Under the pieces are notes generated by a model, which made no database searches, had not been told where the DNA came from, and saw nothing but the letters and a program-made list of their open reading frames with translations. The position numbers were made by a program, and so were the translations under genes. This document shows, piece after piece, positions 1 through 11,632 of a stretch of 64,000 nucleotides of DNA (its first letter is position 1; each line of letters opens with the position of its first letter). The stretch comes from Euryodendron excelsum (lineage: Eukaryota > Streptophyta > Magnoliopsida > Ericales > Pentaphylacaceae): positions 51,212,683 through 51,276,682 of the forward strand of contig CM065377.1 in assembly GCA_033060915.1 (NCBI GenBank), given 5' to 3'.

Positions 1-1295
1 AGATCAAATTGGCACAGCCACAGGATTTGATAGAATGACACCGAAGAAGGCAGGTGAAATTGATCAATTTTTTCTTTGCTTTTTCTTCTCCTTCAAGGGA
101 TCTAGCTGTAATTTCAATCTTCTCAGCCGAAAAAAAAGTCGTTATCTAGATAATAATGTTTAGACTACGCAATGAACCTAAGATGTTTCAACCCTTTGAT
201 GGGATATCTTCACTATGGAATGAATTGACAGGTTTACCTTCATGACATTGCCAAGCTTTTCTTATTATGATTATTCACAATCATGTTGATCTACACAAGA
301 TTTTATATATTAAATCACTGTAACATTTAGCATTTGAGTCATGAAAGAACATAGAAGTCTTAGGAAATTATACATATGTTACACGCATTAGACTTGAGGT
401 GTTCTTGATGCTTGAAAATTCCCCCGGGATTAGACGCAAAAAATGCTAAACATGCGATTGTCGTTTGATTTATAATGCCCCGTGATATAGTCAAAATTGT
501 GATTGTCACATGGTGTGTCAAAATTACCTCACGCCCAAACTCTCTCTCTCTCATGGGGCCACCTTATAATTTTAAAACCATTAAACTAGATCCTCTAGCT
601 CAATTTGTTGAAAACAAATGTTGGCTTTCTACACATAGGAAGAAATGTGGTTGGACATGCAAGGCCTCAGTATCTCATATTCTTCCAAGTTTTGGTTGAT
701 TAATTAGCAATCATAAGAAAATAAATTAAAAACTATAGAAGCACAGCGTAGTCAAGCATTGGATAGAGGAAAAATTTCTCTCTAATTTTCTTGCTTTCTT
801 AATGCACAATTTCTATGCCAAATGGAACGTACACCAAACCCTTGAAACATTTCAATTGAGCTTTACAGTACTTCTAGGTCTTGCCTACTTCTACACCCAT
901 ATTAGACAACAAGGACAGCAAATGTTTGCTTGTAAAACAGCATCCTAGACACCAAAAAGCCTTTCAATATTATTCTCATCTGAAAACCTAACCGATCATA
1001 ATCCAAATTAACTAGCCCTCCAATTATTTTCCAAAAAAGAAATGTGAGTCAATAGCGCCATCACCCAAGCATAGAAAAACAACAGCATTGTCAAGACCAA
1101 AAAAAAATGTTGCAAGAAAGTTGAGAACAATGAAAACGCAAGAAAGTGGAGAAAATTGAAAACACAAGCTAAGACATAAATCCACTTTTGGAGTTCACTT
1201 ATTCAAAACTTTTTTTTTTTTTTTGATATTTTACTTATTCAAAACTTTGAAGAGCTTTTTCCTTGGGCGGCCGAAGAAAGAAAGAGACAGAATGG

Positions 1296-1301
<6 letters not shown>

Positions 1302-1333
<32 letters not shown>
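1302..1333. repeat. (GA)n microsatellite
   Basis: Uninterrupted GA dinucleotide run of about 32 bases. No gene is adjacent, so no regulatory role is implied by position. Confidence 0.9.
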
Positions 1334-1336
<3 letters not shown>

Positions 1337-2061
1337 AAGGGGACGCTTTAGCATGGTCGGCTGATAGTCAAAGACTGGCCATAGATCTAGACTTCGACAG
1401 TGTCAGATCCTTTTGACACGTTAATATCTCATATATAGTTTGGTCGATTACATCTAAAACATGAGAGAGAAATATCTATATAACTATATATATATATATA
1501 TATGTATTGACGTGTACGTGACGTTTGGCTTACATATATATGCATGGGATTTACATGGCTTCGGATCGTACGAAGTAGAAGAGAGAGAAAAGCTCAAAGT
1601 TGGCGATTAATTGAGATGTAAGATATGTGGTTCTTCTAGGTTCTCTTACAGATGTAGAGTTGACTGTATACATTGTCTACACATTACGTGTATGAATTTG
1701 AGGTCACAGTTTGATCAACCATGGCAGAAATCGGGCCTCTCAAAATGAGGTGTCAAATTTGAATGGTTAGCACTCAAACATGAAAAATGGCTATGACCAA
1801 TGGCCATATATCTTAGTACAATTATTGGTATCATTTGAATCATTTATATCTTCTTTCTCCAGCCTTCTTCAACCGTTTGTTGTCAGAGAGCGATGAACAT
1901 TAACTTCTATTTTTTCAATGGAAACTATGAAGCTATTGTAATTGATTACGTACCCCGTATAAGAAAATTGATCCGTATGACTCTCGCATGTTACTTAATT
2001 GAGGTTTCATCTTTTATTTCCGATGCGAGATTCATTGTAAATGCGCAATTATGGTATGGTT

Positions 2062-2140
2062 TTATGGTGTAATCTAGCTTGGTGGTTAAAGGTTGAGGCA
2101 TGTAGTCTACTCCCTCTAAGGTCTCATGTTCAAAATCTCT
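2062..2140 (+). repeat. SINE-like (tRNA-derived) relic
   Basis: TAGCTTGGTGG at 2075-2085 fits the A-box consensus of RNA polymerase III promoters, and GTTCAAAATC at 2128-2137 is a degenerate B-box. The spacing of about 50 bases suits a tRNA-derived SINE head. No anticodon arm or complete tRNA fold was found, and no target-site duplication was identified, so this could be a chance match. Confidence 0.35.
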
Positions 2141-4072
2141 TGATCAATGTTATATACAAACTATTTTTTCACATATTTTCCTATTTTAGCCTATTATTTT
2201 AGAAGTAATTTTTTATTTACCCCTCAAATTTTGAGAAGTCATCTATCTGTACTCTCAATTTTAGAAATAATTTTTAATTTGCCCCTCCAAATTTTTAAGA
2301 AATTCTATTTTTATCAATAGTTTTAGAACTATTTTTTAGTTTTCTATTCTGAAAATTTATAGATGTTCACCTTAAATAGTTTTTTTTAAATACCCATTTA
2401 TATATTAATAAAAGTTAAGATACATTATATATATGAAATAAAATGTCCCAATGTTAGTTGAAAACAAATTTTTTTTTGTTATAATTAATGATTACCCCCT
2501 ATTTTAATTTTCTAACTCCGCCTCTGAGTGCACAAGTCCTACAATTAGTCGATAAACGTGCAAGTTATCCAAGAGACTCAATTAGCAATATATATATATA
2601 TATATATATTCATGTGAGATAATTTCTCTCCCGACTTCGTGTTACTCCTCACTTGGATCATCCAAAGTTTCAACACTTAGTAGGTTATAGCCCAATAATT
2701 TTGTTAAATTAAGTGTAATAACAATTATGTTTGAGCATGGTTTCCATGCTACTTTGCAAGAGAGTATTAGTCTAATTCGATTATAATACAATCAATGAGA
2801 GGCTAAAATATTGTGCTTTGGAAACAACCAAAACAGACAGTAATACACCTTAATACAACTCAAGAATTCGAACTTTTCTAAATCTTTTGCCATGAATCAT
2901 GTCAATGGGATGCATAAATATGATTGGGTCGCTTCGTTTGTTTTCTTTACGATAAGTTTCAAAACTACATTAAGTTTCTTTTTTGAACAAAAATAGAAGT
3001 ATTCGTATCCAGGAAATACCCAACTGTAATTCCACGAGGATCAATTTCATCCCCCACCTCAAAAAGGCTAGTCTAATTTTCTTTACCTCTTTACCCAAAA
3101 GCTTCAACGGTGCTTAACACTATAATTTCTTAATGATTGCATTAATCATTGGGATATTAAGCATCATTCAATAAGAACTTAATTTTTCAAGCGAAGAGCC
3201 TACTTCTAATTATGAAATGGTCCACAATAATCGGCGAGTACAGTAATGACAATGCTGAGCAGCCAAACCTCGAAAACTGGACAAGAGTCTATATTGTCAC
3301 CGGGTCAACCAGTCTCTGTAGTGGACCCAGTTGTGGATAATTGAGTCCACGTGTCTAGATGCTGACGAAACCCATTTAAGGCTGTGTTTGACACTGGGTG
3401 ATTAAAAAGACAAACTTTGGCACAAGAGCCATGCCAAGATTTTTCAATAAAGCAAAGCCCTTTATTAGTGGCCCCCTACAAAACTTATCCACCGTTGATA
3501 CATCGACACGTGCATCTGTTAGTCAAAGTCTAATAGCCCCCTAATCACCTTGCTTATATATACAAATATTTTATAAAAAATGTTATTTTTTCAAAATTTT
3601 AAATTAGAATGATGTGCCAGTAACAGTTTTATAATTAAAATACATTTTGATGAATTTTTTATTTTAAAGTGATAAACTCACAACTCAGTTACATTATTTT
3701 GATTATATTTTTTAATTATATATTTTGATTGTATAGTATTTCTCATATTTTATGTGTACTTCTTTATCAGTACATGAAAAGACAGTTACCTTATAGGTGG
3801 CGGGAAAACGTGTCAGGTTCCCCATCTCCGGCAGCTGTCACCGGCGCTGTCGCCTGGTTCTTGACTGTTGGGATCTATGAAACCATATGCAATATTAGTT
3901 CTTAGCTTAATTAACTTGGATCTGATCTTTCTATGTATAGATAATTGTTACCCCTTTGGCAAGTCAAAAGAATAAAAAATGAAGGTTACTTTATCAGATA
4001 AATAGGTTTACTTGAAGTATTGTTTCTTCATACAGAGCCAACAACTATTTATTACTCTTTTATATTATATAA

Positions 4073-4108
<36 letters not shown>

Positions 4109-4443
4109 ATATATCCTGGGTCATAGACATTGAAAGTCTTTTGTTATGATTACTCATGCTAGTCCATCCATACACAATTATTTTGGATAAAATTGTTATT
4201 TTATTTCATGCTGATTGAATATTTGGTGTAATAGAAATAAGGGGTATGTGGTTTTCTATACTTCTGTCGGTCTATCCATTTGACGTCTATTGAGTTCAAT
4301 ATGTATGATGATGGGATACCATATCAGAGAAAAAATTAGAGTAAAATGAAGAAAAATCAAATCATGGTGCACTTTGGAACACGATAAGAAAATTGCAATA
4401 AATTATGAAGAAATTTTACAAGAACATCAGTTTGATATTCAAA

Positions 4444-5921
4444 TTACATGAATTGATTAACATCCAACATGTCTGGGATTTCAAACTTCAACATGTTGCT
4501 GCTGCAGTAGCTTTCTCTCTCATCTTCAGTAGTAGTACTGCTACTGTTGATGTACGTGGAATTTGAATTCAATGGCGCCGGGCTCGAAGATGGTGTCGAT
4601 AGGGTTGATAACACTGATGCAAAGTATAAGTTATTGCTGCTGTTGGATTGGAAAATTGAGTTTTCAGGAGGAGGATGGTCGATGATGCTTTGTTCAGACC
4701 AGTAATAGTCAGAATTTGGTAGGGATACATAATTTTCTACCAAGTTAGAAGGCATTCCATTGCTTTGCCAGCCATTTAGTTGAGAACTTTGGGAGCTAAA
4801 GTTGGTAAGATATGATGAGAATTGCTCCACATTTGGAATTTCTTGAATTGGGTTTTGAAGTTGGTCAGGTTGAACCAATGGTGGCAATTGGTTTTGGACT
4901 TGATGTGGATTGCAAAGCTGGTTTTCTTGAACATTTTGTAGAAGAAAGTTTGGGTTTTCAAGCTGAGGAGATAGAAGAGACGTGGCTAGCATTACAAATT
5001 CTGGGTTTACAAGTGGTTGGACACCCAGAAACCTTGAAAGATTCATTTGAGATGGGTTATAGAGAGACGAGCTTAGGATTGAAGAAAGGTCAAGAAGATC
5101 AAGCCGAGGACTGTGAGTCACTGGATCAATTCCAATACGGAGGAGCCTCTTTCTAATGTGGGTATTCCAGTAGTTTTTGATTTCATTGTCGGTCCTTCCT
5201 GGCAAGCGAGCAGCAATGGCAGACCACCTATAGTCAAACAAAGAAGGCAATACAAAATCAAACTCTCATACATGTTAGAGGAAAATGCTCTTCTTTTGGA
5301 GAAAATGTATAAAAATTTTGTATAAATTTTTTGATTCAGTTCTGAAACGAAATTTGAATAAAAAAATTTAAAAATGAAAAAAAACCATGCCTATAGAAAT
5401 TCTGTATAAATTTTTTAATTATATTACATTACCCAGTTCTAAAACGACATCTAAATAGTAAAGTCAAAAAGGACAAAAAAAAAACTGTGTACAAAAATTA
5501 TGTATAAATTTTTTAATTATATTGCAGGAGAAGCAGTAAATTCAGAAAAAAAAAAAGAAAGAAAAGAAAACTTACTTGTTGCCTAATATGCTATGAAGTT
5601 GGATGATTGTCTCTTCTTCTTCAAAAGAGAATCTACCTCTTTTGATATCAGGTCTCAAATAGTTAGTCCAACGAAGACGACAGCTCTTTCCACACCTTTG
5701 CAGCCCTGTAAAATTGTATGAACAATCTACTAATTAGCAAGTTTGAAAGCTAAGCAAAAAATAATTCACTGAAGAGGAGGAGACTTACCGGCATTTTTCG
5801 GAAGTGTTCTCCAGTTTCCATACCCCTGCTTCTGAATATAATCTATTAGCTTCTGATCTTCCTCCGGGGTCCATGGCCCCTTTTTCAGTCCATTTTTCTC
5901 ACAACAAGGTGTTCTTCCCAT
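4444..5921 (-). CDS. R2R3-MYB transcription factor, subgroup 11 type (MYB102/MYB74/MYB41-like)
   Basis: Three exons on the minus strand: 5921-5789 (133 bp), 5705-5576 (130 bp) and 5227-4444 (784 bp with TAA), all with GT-AG introns. The 133/130 sizes are the classic R2R3-MYB arrangement. The joined frame is 348 residues. It opens [19 protein letters not shown]2 carries the regularly spaced tryptophans, R3 follows through [18 protein letters not shown], and then comes the short conserved [15 protein letters not shown] stretch seen in subgroup 11 and close relatives. The rest is a Ser/Asn/Gln-rich, acidic tail, as expected for an activation region, ending in [12 protein letters not shown]. Nuclear DNA-binding regulators of this group act in drought, ABA, wounding and suberin/cutin responses; that role is inferred from the family. 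The start is fixed by the invariant MGR N-terminus. Intron 2 (5575-5228) is AT-rich with near-duplicated short blocks. No breaks were seen. Exact orthology among MYB41/74/102/49 cannot be decided here. Confidence 0.94.
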
Positions 5922-6047
5922 GGTGTCGGTAAATGGTCTTTTTTAGAATCTCTTTTTGATCAGAGAGAGAGAGAGAGAGAGATTTGCAACCGAAGAGAGA
6001 CAGAAGATGTAGGTCCGCATGAGAAGCACTCGTATATATCTTGTGTG

Positions 6048-6060
6048 TATATATATATAC
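6048..6060 (-). promoter_or_regulatory. Candidate TATA box of the MYB gene
   Basis: An alternating TATATATA block lies about 130 bases upstream of the MYB start codon on the minus strand. Between it and the ATG, the likely 5' UTR holds a short CT tract (minus strand) at about 5960-5978. The assignment is positional. The block could equally be a plain AT microsatellite, although short AT tracts of this kind often serve as plant TATA elements. Confidence 0.35.
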
Positions 6061-6178
6061 ATAGCTAAGAAAAGGCTTATAGAACAATGAGGAAGTCAAA
6101 GGGATTCGGCGCCGTCCTTTTTTATCACAAAGGCGACGTGTCCCCTCTCTGTGGACAAAATGTGAAACTTCAATGTTC

Positions 6179-6182
<4 letters not shown>

Positions 6183-6250
<68 letters not shown>
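6183..6250. repeat. (CT)n microsatellite upstream of the MYB gene
   Basis: A run of about 68 bases of CT (GA on the MYB sense strand), roughly 260-330 bases upstream of the MYB start. GA/CT tracts near plant promoters can bind GAGA-binding BBR/BPC proteins; that link is inference. The length suggests a polymorphic marker. Confidence 0.9.
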
Positions 6251-6253
<3 letters not shown>

Positions 6254-6559
6254 AAGGATGGTAAATTAACACAAAATCTACAAAAACAAATGTCTATATA
6301 TCTTTCTCTCCCTAAAACCCTATTTTCTATCTCCATATCTCGCATCACATACATCATTTTCGGGCGGGGTGCCTCTCTTTGCTTTCTTGATTCATATTAG
6401 CTGTCATCAACCTTTTTAAAGTCACGTAAACCCCCCCTCTCCTCCTAGACCTTGCGTTACAGGTCTTCACGGCGTCCCATCTATTCTTCTTGCATGGCTC
6501 CATGTTCTTGCCGGCTTGACTAGCCATGTAAGAATGGAGTTTTTATTCAATCCAGCTCA

Positions 6560-7222
6560 AAAAATTTATGTTTTATGAAACCCAAACCGTTTTAAATTTA
6601 TTTATTAAACGCCACTCATTTCTAAAATCATGTTTCCAAATCAGGACTTTGGTTGAAATTGTGTGAATTCTATATAAAAAAAATTGAAAACAAAGTCCAT
6701 ATAAAATTGAAATTTCAATTCACGACTTCAATGAAGTTATGGTTTTAATCCAAGACTTTAATGAGGTTGTAGTTTCAATGCACAACTTCCAAAAATTAGT
6801 GGATTGATACCACAATTTTTATAAAAAAAAAAAACTTGCAAAACAAAATCTAAGTTGAAGTTTTGGTTTAAACACACGACTTGAATAGCCTGAAAAAAAT
6901 TTTTGTTTTATGAAACTTAGTCCATTTTAAATTTATTTACTAAACCCAACTCATTCCTAAAATCGTGTTTCCAAATCAGGACTTTGGTTGAAATTGTGTG
7001 AATTCTATATAAAATATTGAAAACAAAGTTCATATAAAATTGAAGTTTCAATTCACAACTTTAATGAAGTTGTGGTTTCAATTCAAGACTTTAATGAAGT
7101 TGTAGTTTTAATGCACAACTTCAAAAAGTAGTGGATTGATACCACAATTTTTATATAAAAAACTTGCAAAACAAAATCTAGTTGAAGTTTTGGTTAAAAT
7201 ACACAACTTCAATAAAATTATG
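6560..7222. repeat. Tandem duplication, 335-bp unit, two copies
   Basis: Two head-to-tail copies with an offset of about 335 bp: about 6560-6894 and 6895-7222. Shared blocks include the stretch around 'aaatcaggactttggttg', several 'caattcac(g/a)actt' motifs and 'gtggattgataccaca' in the same order. Each unit also contains a shorter internal reiteration of an 'acttcaatgaagttgt' type motif. The copies differ by scattered substitutions and small poly-A length changes, so the duplication is not recent. Confidence 0.85.
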
Positions 7223-9719
7223 GTTTGAGAAGAGCTGAGTTTGGTAAATAAGTTCAAAACAATCTGAATTCGGTAAATATATATATTTTTTTTTTGAGGC
7301 TGGGTTTGGTAAAAAGCTCTTTAAGAATATGTTATACGTGAAAAGACCATATAATCCCTCACAGACATTGCAACACAATATAGGTTTCAGGCCGCATGGG
7401 CAGTTTTGCCCTAAAATAATAGATGTTGATGTGGTCCTTTTCATTTAGATATATACAATTGTTTTATATATACACACATAATTATTAGCTAGAGATCGAA
7501 GATGAGCATTTAATTCATGGCAACAATAATGGAGTGCGGTGTTTGCCGAAATATGGGAGCATTTATTGTCATCAATATGATCAAAAGGGTTCGACATTGA
7601 GCTTCCAGATAAGGTTTTGTGTTTTTAATAATTGATGAAATTTGAACCCTAACATTCACTCCCTAGTGATTCTCAGTTGGAAAATGTTATTCTTTCAAAA
7701 AAATTTATACAAAAATTTTCATCAAAATGATATAATAGTGATATTTTTGTAATGAACAGCTATCGTGATGAGTCTTTTTGTCTTAAAGTGAATAGTTCTC
7801 ATTCAACTATATTACTGTAGTGATAAATTTTATATAAATTTTTTGATTATATGGAATTACCCTTCTCAGTTTTAGCACAATAGCGAACCCAAAAAATTTT
7901 TTTGCTAGCCAACATAAAAATTCTTACATTTTGGAGAAGCTAAAATTTTCAGAATTTTAAGGAGCCAATACATTAATTTTTATTGTAAATACTCTAAAAT
8001 TTATAGAATTCAAACAAAATTTTCAAAACTCAAAGGGGCTTAGCCCCTTGCTCTATACGTGGTTCCTTGTTTTTATAAAAGTTCTATCAATTTAATATGT
8101 ATAAATGTTCTATTAAAATGTTTGCTTTATATTTTTTTTTCTTTTTCTTTTCTCCTATTGGTACGAATCAAGCTCTTGCTTTTATTCATCCCTAAGACGT
8201 TTGAATTAACTTATAAATTGGCTTATCTAAAGGTTATGGTTATTTTTTTTACTAGAGTTTTTTTTAGTATTCAATAAAAAATTTAAAAGTATAAATTAAA
8301 ATCTTATTAAAAAAATTAAAAATTAAAATTTTGATTTAAAATTAATATAAAAAAAACTAATCAAATAAGCTTATAAGTAAGCTGCTACAAACGAGTGAGA
8401 GTTATATAGAATATTAACCACTAAAAAAATTGAAATTTCGGATAGCATTCAAAAGTATAGTCAAATGATAGGAATTGACATGTGATGTATTTCGATTGTG
8501 GAAAAAAGTAATATTACGGCAGCACAATATGCCCTACCAATTAGTCATGAGACATCACTTAAAGTCTTCGTCTCAACAAATACTAATTTCTTAAATGAGC
8601 ATCTATGTCCATAAGAATTTTGTCATGCCTAGCATCACAGAGTGGAAAAGAAGCGTTTAAAAACAATTTAATCAACATCCTCTTGTTCAAAAAACAAAAA
8701 AAAAAAAAAAAAATCAACATCTTGCTTCAGCTGAAAAAGTCCAAGAAGAAGATTATCTCTAATATACAGTATGATTTTTCGTACGTTTTAGTGTAAGCTT
8801 GCTCTATCGAATTAGGCTGTAAGCATTTTAGCCCCTAATGTTAAGAAAGTGAAGAAAAATAGAAAAAAAAAAGAACAAAAATAGAACAAAAATACTCTTT
8901 TATTTTGTTCTCTTTTCCTTCATCTTTTCATTTTTTTACCGAAAATTTGAGTTCCAAACAGAGCGTTAGTGTCACAATAAACAGAGAGAGAAAAAAACAC
9001 GAAAAATAGGTTTAGCGTAATGGTTTTCAAAAAAAAGTTTAGTACTTTGTATTTATGAAAATAAAATAATGAAAAACTTACAAACTCCATGACTTTTTTT
9101 ATTGTTTTTATTTGCGTTTTAATATAAATTTTTTTTTGAGAATCTAGAAAACAACTTAAAATCATTTTTTAAATTTTGGTCTTTTTAGAAAACTTTCCCT
9201 GAAACTTGTTTTTGGCAGTGGTTTGAAAAACAAAATTTATATTTTTTATGTTTTTGAAAAGTAAAAACAGTTTTTTGAAAACGAAACCAAACACAGTTTG
9301 AATTATACTTTCGAACTTCCATCTTTTTCATCTTTTAAAATTGAAATGATAGTAAATTATAAGCAATCTTTGTCACTCACTGCGCGCGCAGCCGACACAT
9401 TTGAAACTTGATCTGTCGTCAAGCAAAGCTTTTTACAAATTCAAGTTTGTTGACTTTGGGCTATACATATATATATATATATATATAATTATATATTCAG
9501 TGTTAACTGAAGCATCCAAGGTCTTTTCTGCAATTCGAGTTGACCATCGATAGGAGATAATAGCTATCTATATGCTTGCCTTTATTAATTCCTAAGTCAC
9601 ATTACAAACCCGTGTTCAATCAAATTAGCACTTCAACATCTTTGTTTTCCCTCCAAATTAAAGTTATCCTCGTAATCAGCTTTTGTTTAACTTTTTGAAA
9701 TTTCTCCCCGTGCTCCCGG

Positions 9720-9727
<8 letters not shown>

Positions 9728-9805
<78 letters not shown>

Positions 9806-9806
9806 T
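9728..9806. repeat. Compound (CT)n(TA)n microsatellite
   Basis: About 57 bases of CT repeat run directly into about 22 bases of TA repeat. No neighbouring gene explains it. Confidence 0.9.
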
Positions 9807-10169
9807 ATTCAAAAGTCAACATATCATTTGGAGCGTTGAAATTATGTTATATTATGGTACTCCCTCAATAACCCCAATCAATAACAGAGCCAGTACTTTG
9901 TTTTGGGGTCAAGAACAGCAATAAAGATGGCTTACCCACAAAAACCTATTGTTGCTAAGAGGATTTTTCTTTTTTTTTTGAAGATCTGAGGTGATCAGGT
10001 CCTCAACTCCTCTCTATCTTTGTCCCTAACCCTATTTAGCAACTAACTTGTTAATAGCGAACATGAAAACTGTAGTAAAAATCACATACAAATATAGGTG
10101 GTGATCAATTGTAGTCACCTCTAGTTACATATATATATATATATATGTTTGTTATATATACACACAATA

Positions 10170-10253
10170 ATAGCGTAGGAAGGATATGAACCTATAATCC
10201 CTTGATACAAGGTTATTTGGGGAGCTTCTCAGGATGCCATTGGACTACAAGGC
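10170..10253 (-). repeat. SINE-like (tRNA-derived) relic
   Basis: On the minus strand, TAGTCCAATGG fits the A-box and GGTTCATATCC is a near-consensus B-box, about 55 bases apart. This is the layout of a tRNA-derived SINE head or a decayed tRNA gene. No poly-A tail or target-site duplication was located. Confidence 0.45.
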
Positions 10254-11542
10254 CACTGATGTGTTCTCATCACCTTCACATCAATCCTTGACAAGTTTAT
10301 TGGATCACATCGCAATGTCTAAGATTGTGGCTGTTATCTACCTTGCGGTCATATTTAAGGATCCCCACTCTCTACCCACAATTATGGCAACTAGAAAAGG
10401 GGTAAATGTTGACTTTATTCAGTCATAAACCCACAAAACATAGCTTCCAAATTTCAATTGTTTCTCAAAACATAAGATTCGCAACCAATAAGATAAAGAT
10501 TTTCTATAGATCAGGTAGTAAAAACCTCGCATATTAGCCATTCAGATATGAAACATGTAATATCACAAGATTACATTGTAACGTCACTACTTGAGAAAAT
10601 CTACTCGGTTTTTATTCTCACCCTATGGACCACGAGCTATAGAAAGATATGACACGTACCCAATAATAAGAGGTTTCTCCCGTCCATTCCGAAGGAAATC
10701 TTCGTCGCAACTTAAATGCCAATCGGCTTCAAGCCAAGCCGATCAATCGCACCATTGGCTTGAACACAAATGCATCATCTAATTAAACAATAGACAAGAA
10801 TTTTCTTCAAACCAGGTTGAAGGAGTTTCTCTTGCTTCGTCTACGTGATAGCAAATCAAGCTGTTATATACTAAAACTGTATTAATAATTTATTTATATT
10901 GTCTTCAAATTTTAGACACTAATTATGGAATTACTGTTTTTGTAAAAGTTATTCAAATACAAATAAATATATAAATATATGATCAAATAGTATACTACCA
11001 TGTACACAAGGCAAAATAAATTTCTCTTAGAGGAAATCCTTATCCTTAAACAATTATACATTGGTATCAAAATCCTTATCCTTATTCTTATGCAATTATT
11101 TTGCAAGATGATCATTGATCTCAACTATTGTACGAGCCAATCTCACTGGTATCAAAATCTTATACAAGTCTTTAGTTATAATCTAATTAATGCGCTGTTA
11201 CAACCTCACCTGATATGTGTCTTAAATGCAAAACCTTAGCTTTGAAGAAATTATTCCACAGGTCTATTAACACCACGTCAATATATTGTGTGTGATAAAC
11301 TGTGCCAGATCAATTAAAAGTAAGTACACTTTCTTCTTCTAATGTTGCTACTTATATTTAGTGATAATGAAATAAACAACCTAGCCATATTTATTATCCA
11401 TTTAATTGAGTTGGAGACTTTAATAAGCCGAGCACAACACCGGAGGCTGATGTGGGTCCCGTACTTGCGCCATAATTTCTCATAGCTATCCATTGTGGGG
11501 ACCATAATAGAAAGAAACCATGTAAGCTTATCAATAATGAGC

Positions 11543-11632
11543 CACGTGGCAACCCATCACTGCTTAGCTGTCTTCCTTTCTTCTTCTTTAACAAGGTGGC
11601 AACCCATGACTGCTTAGCTGTCTTCCTTTCTT
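11543..11632. repeat. Short imperfect tandem duplication
   Basis: The block 'ggcaacccat(c/g)actgc' followed by 'ttagctgtcttcctttc' occurs twice, about 53 bases apart. It is a local duplication in intergenic DNA. Confidence 0.75.

Larger units (their letters stand above)
1..4443. other. Intergenic region downstream of the MYB gene
   Basis: No gene is supported. The first 163 bases hold an open frame (frame 2, no start codon visible, about 53 codons, ending in TAG at about 161) that could be the tail of an exon entering from the left or chance. I do not recognise it. The stretch contains a (GA)n tract near 1302-1333, (AT)n tracts near 1484-1502, 2588-2610 and 4085-4113, and a SINE-like relic at about 2062-2140. 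The stretch at about 2195-2530 resembles the decayed 'cccctc...ctccgcctctg' type of plant transposon relic, which I cannot classify further. Confidence 0.6.

Noticed and set aside
1..163. Partial exon entering at the left edge
   Set aside because: The open frame is short, turns low-complexity after about 20 codons and matches nothing recognised; noted only in the regional entry.
4812..5156. Plus-strand open frame of 114 codons opposite the MYB third exon
   Set aside because: It is the antisense shadow of the MYB coding exon, with no independent support.
5899..6357. 152-codon minus-strand frame across the MYB start and the CT repeat
   Set aside because: It consists of an alternating Arg/Glu run from the GA tract and overlaps the real MYB start in another frame.
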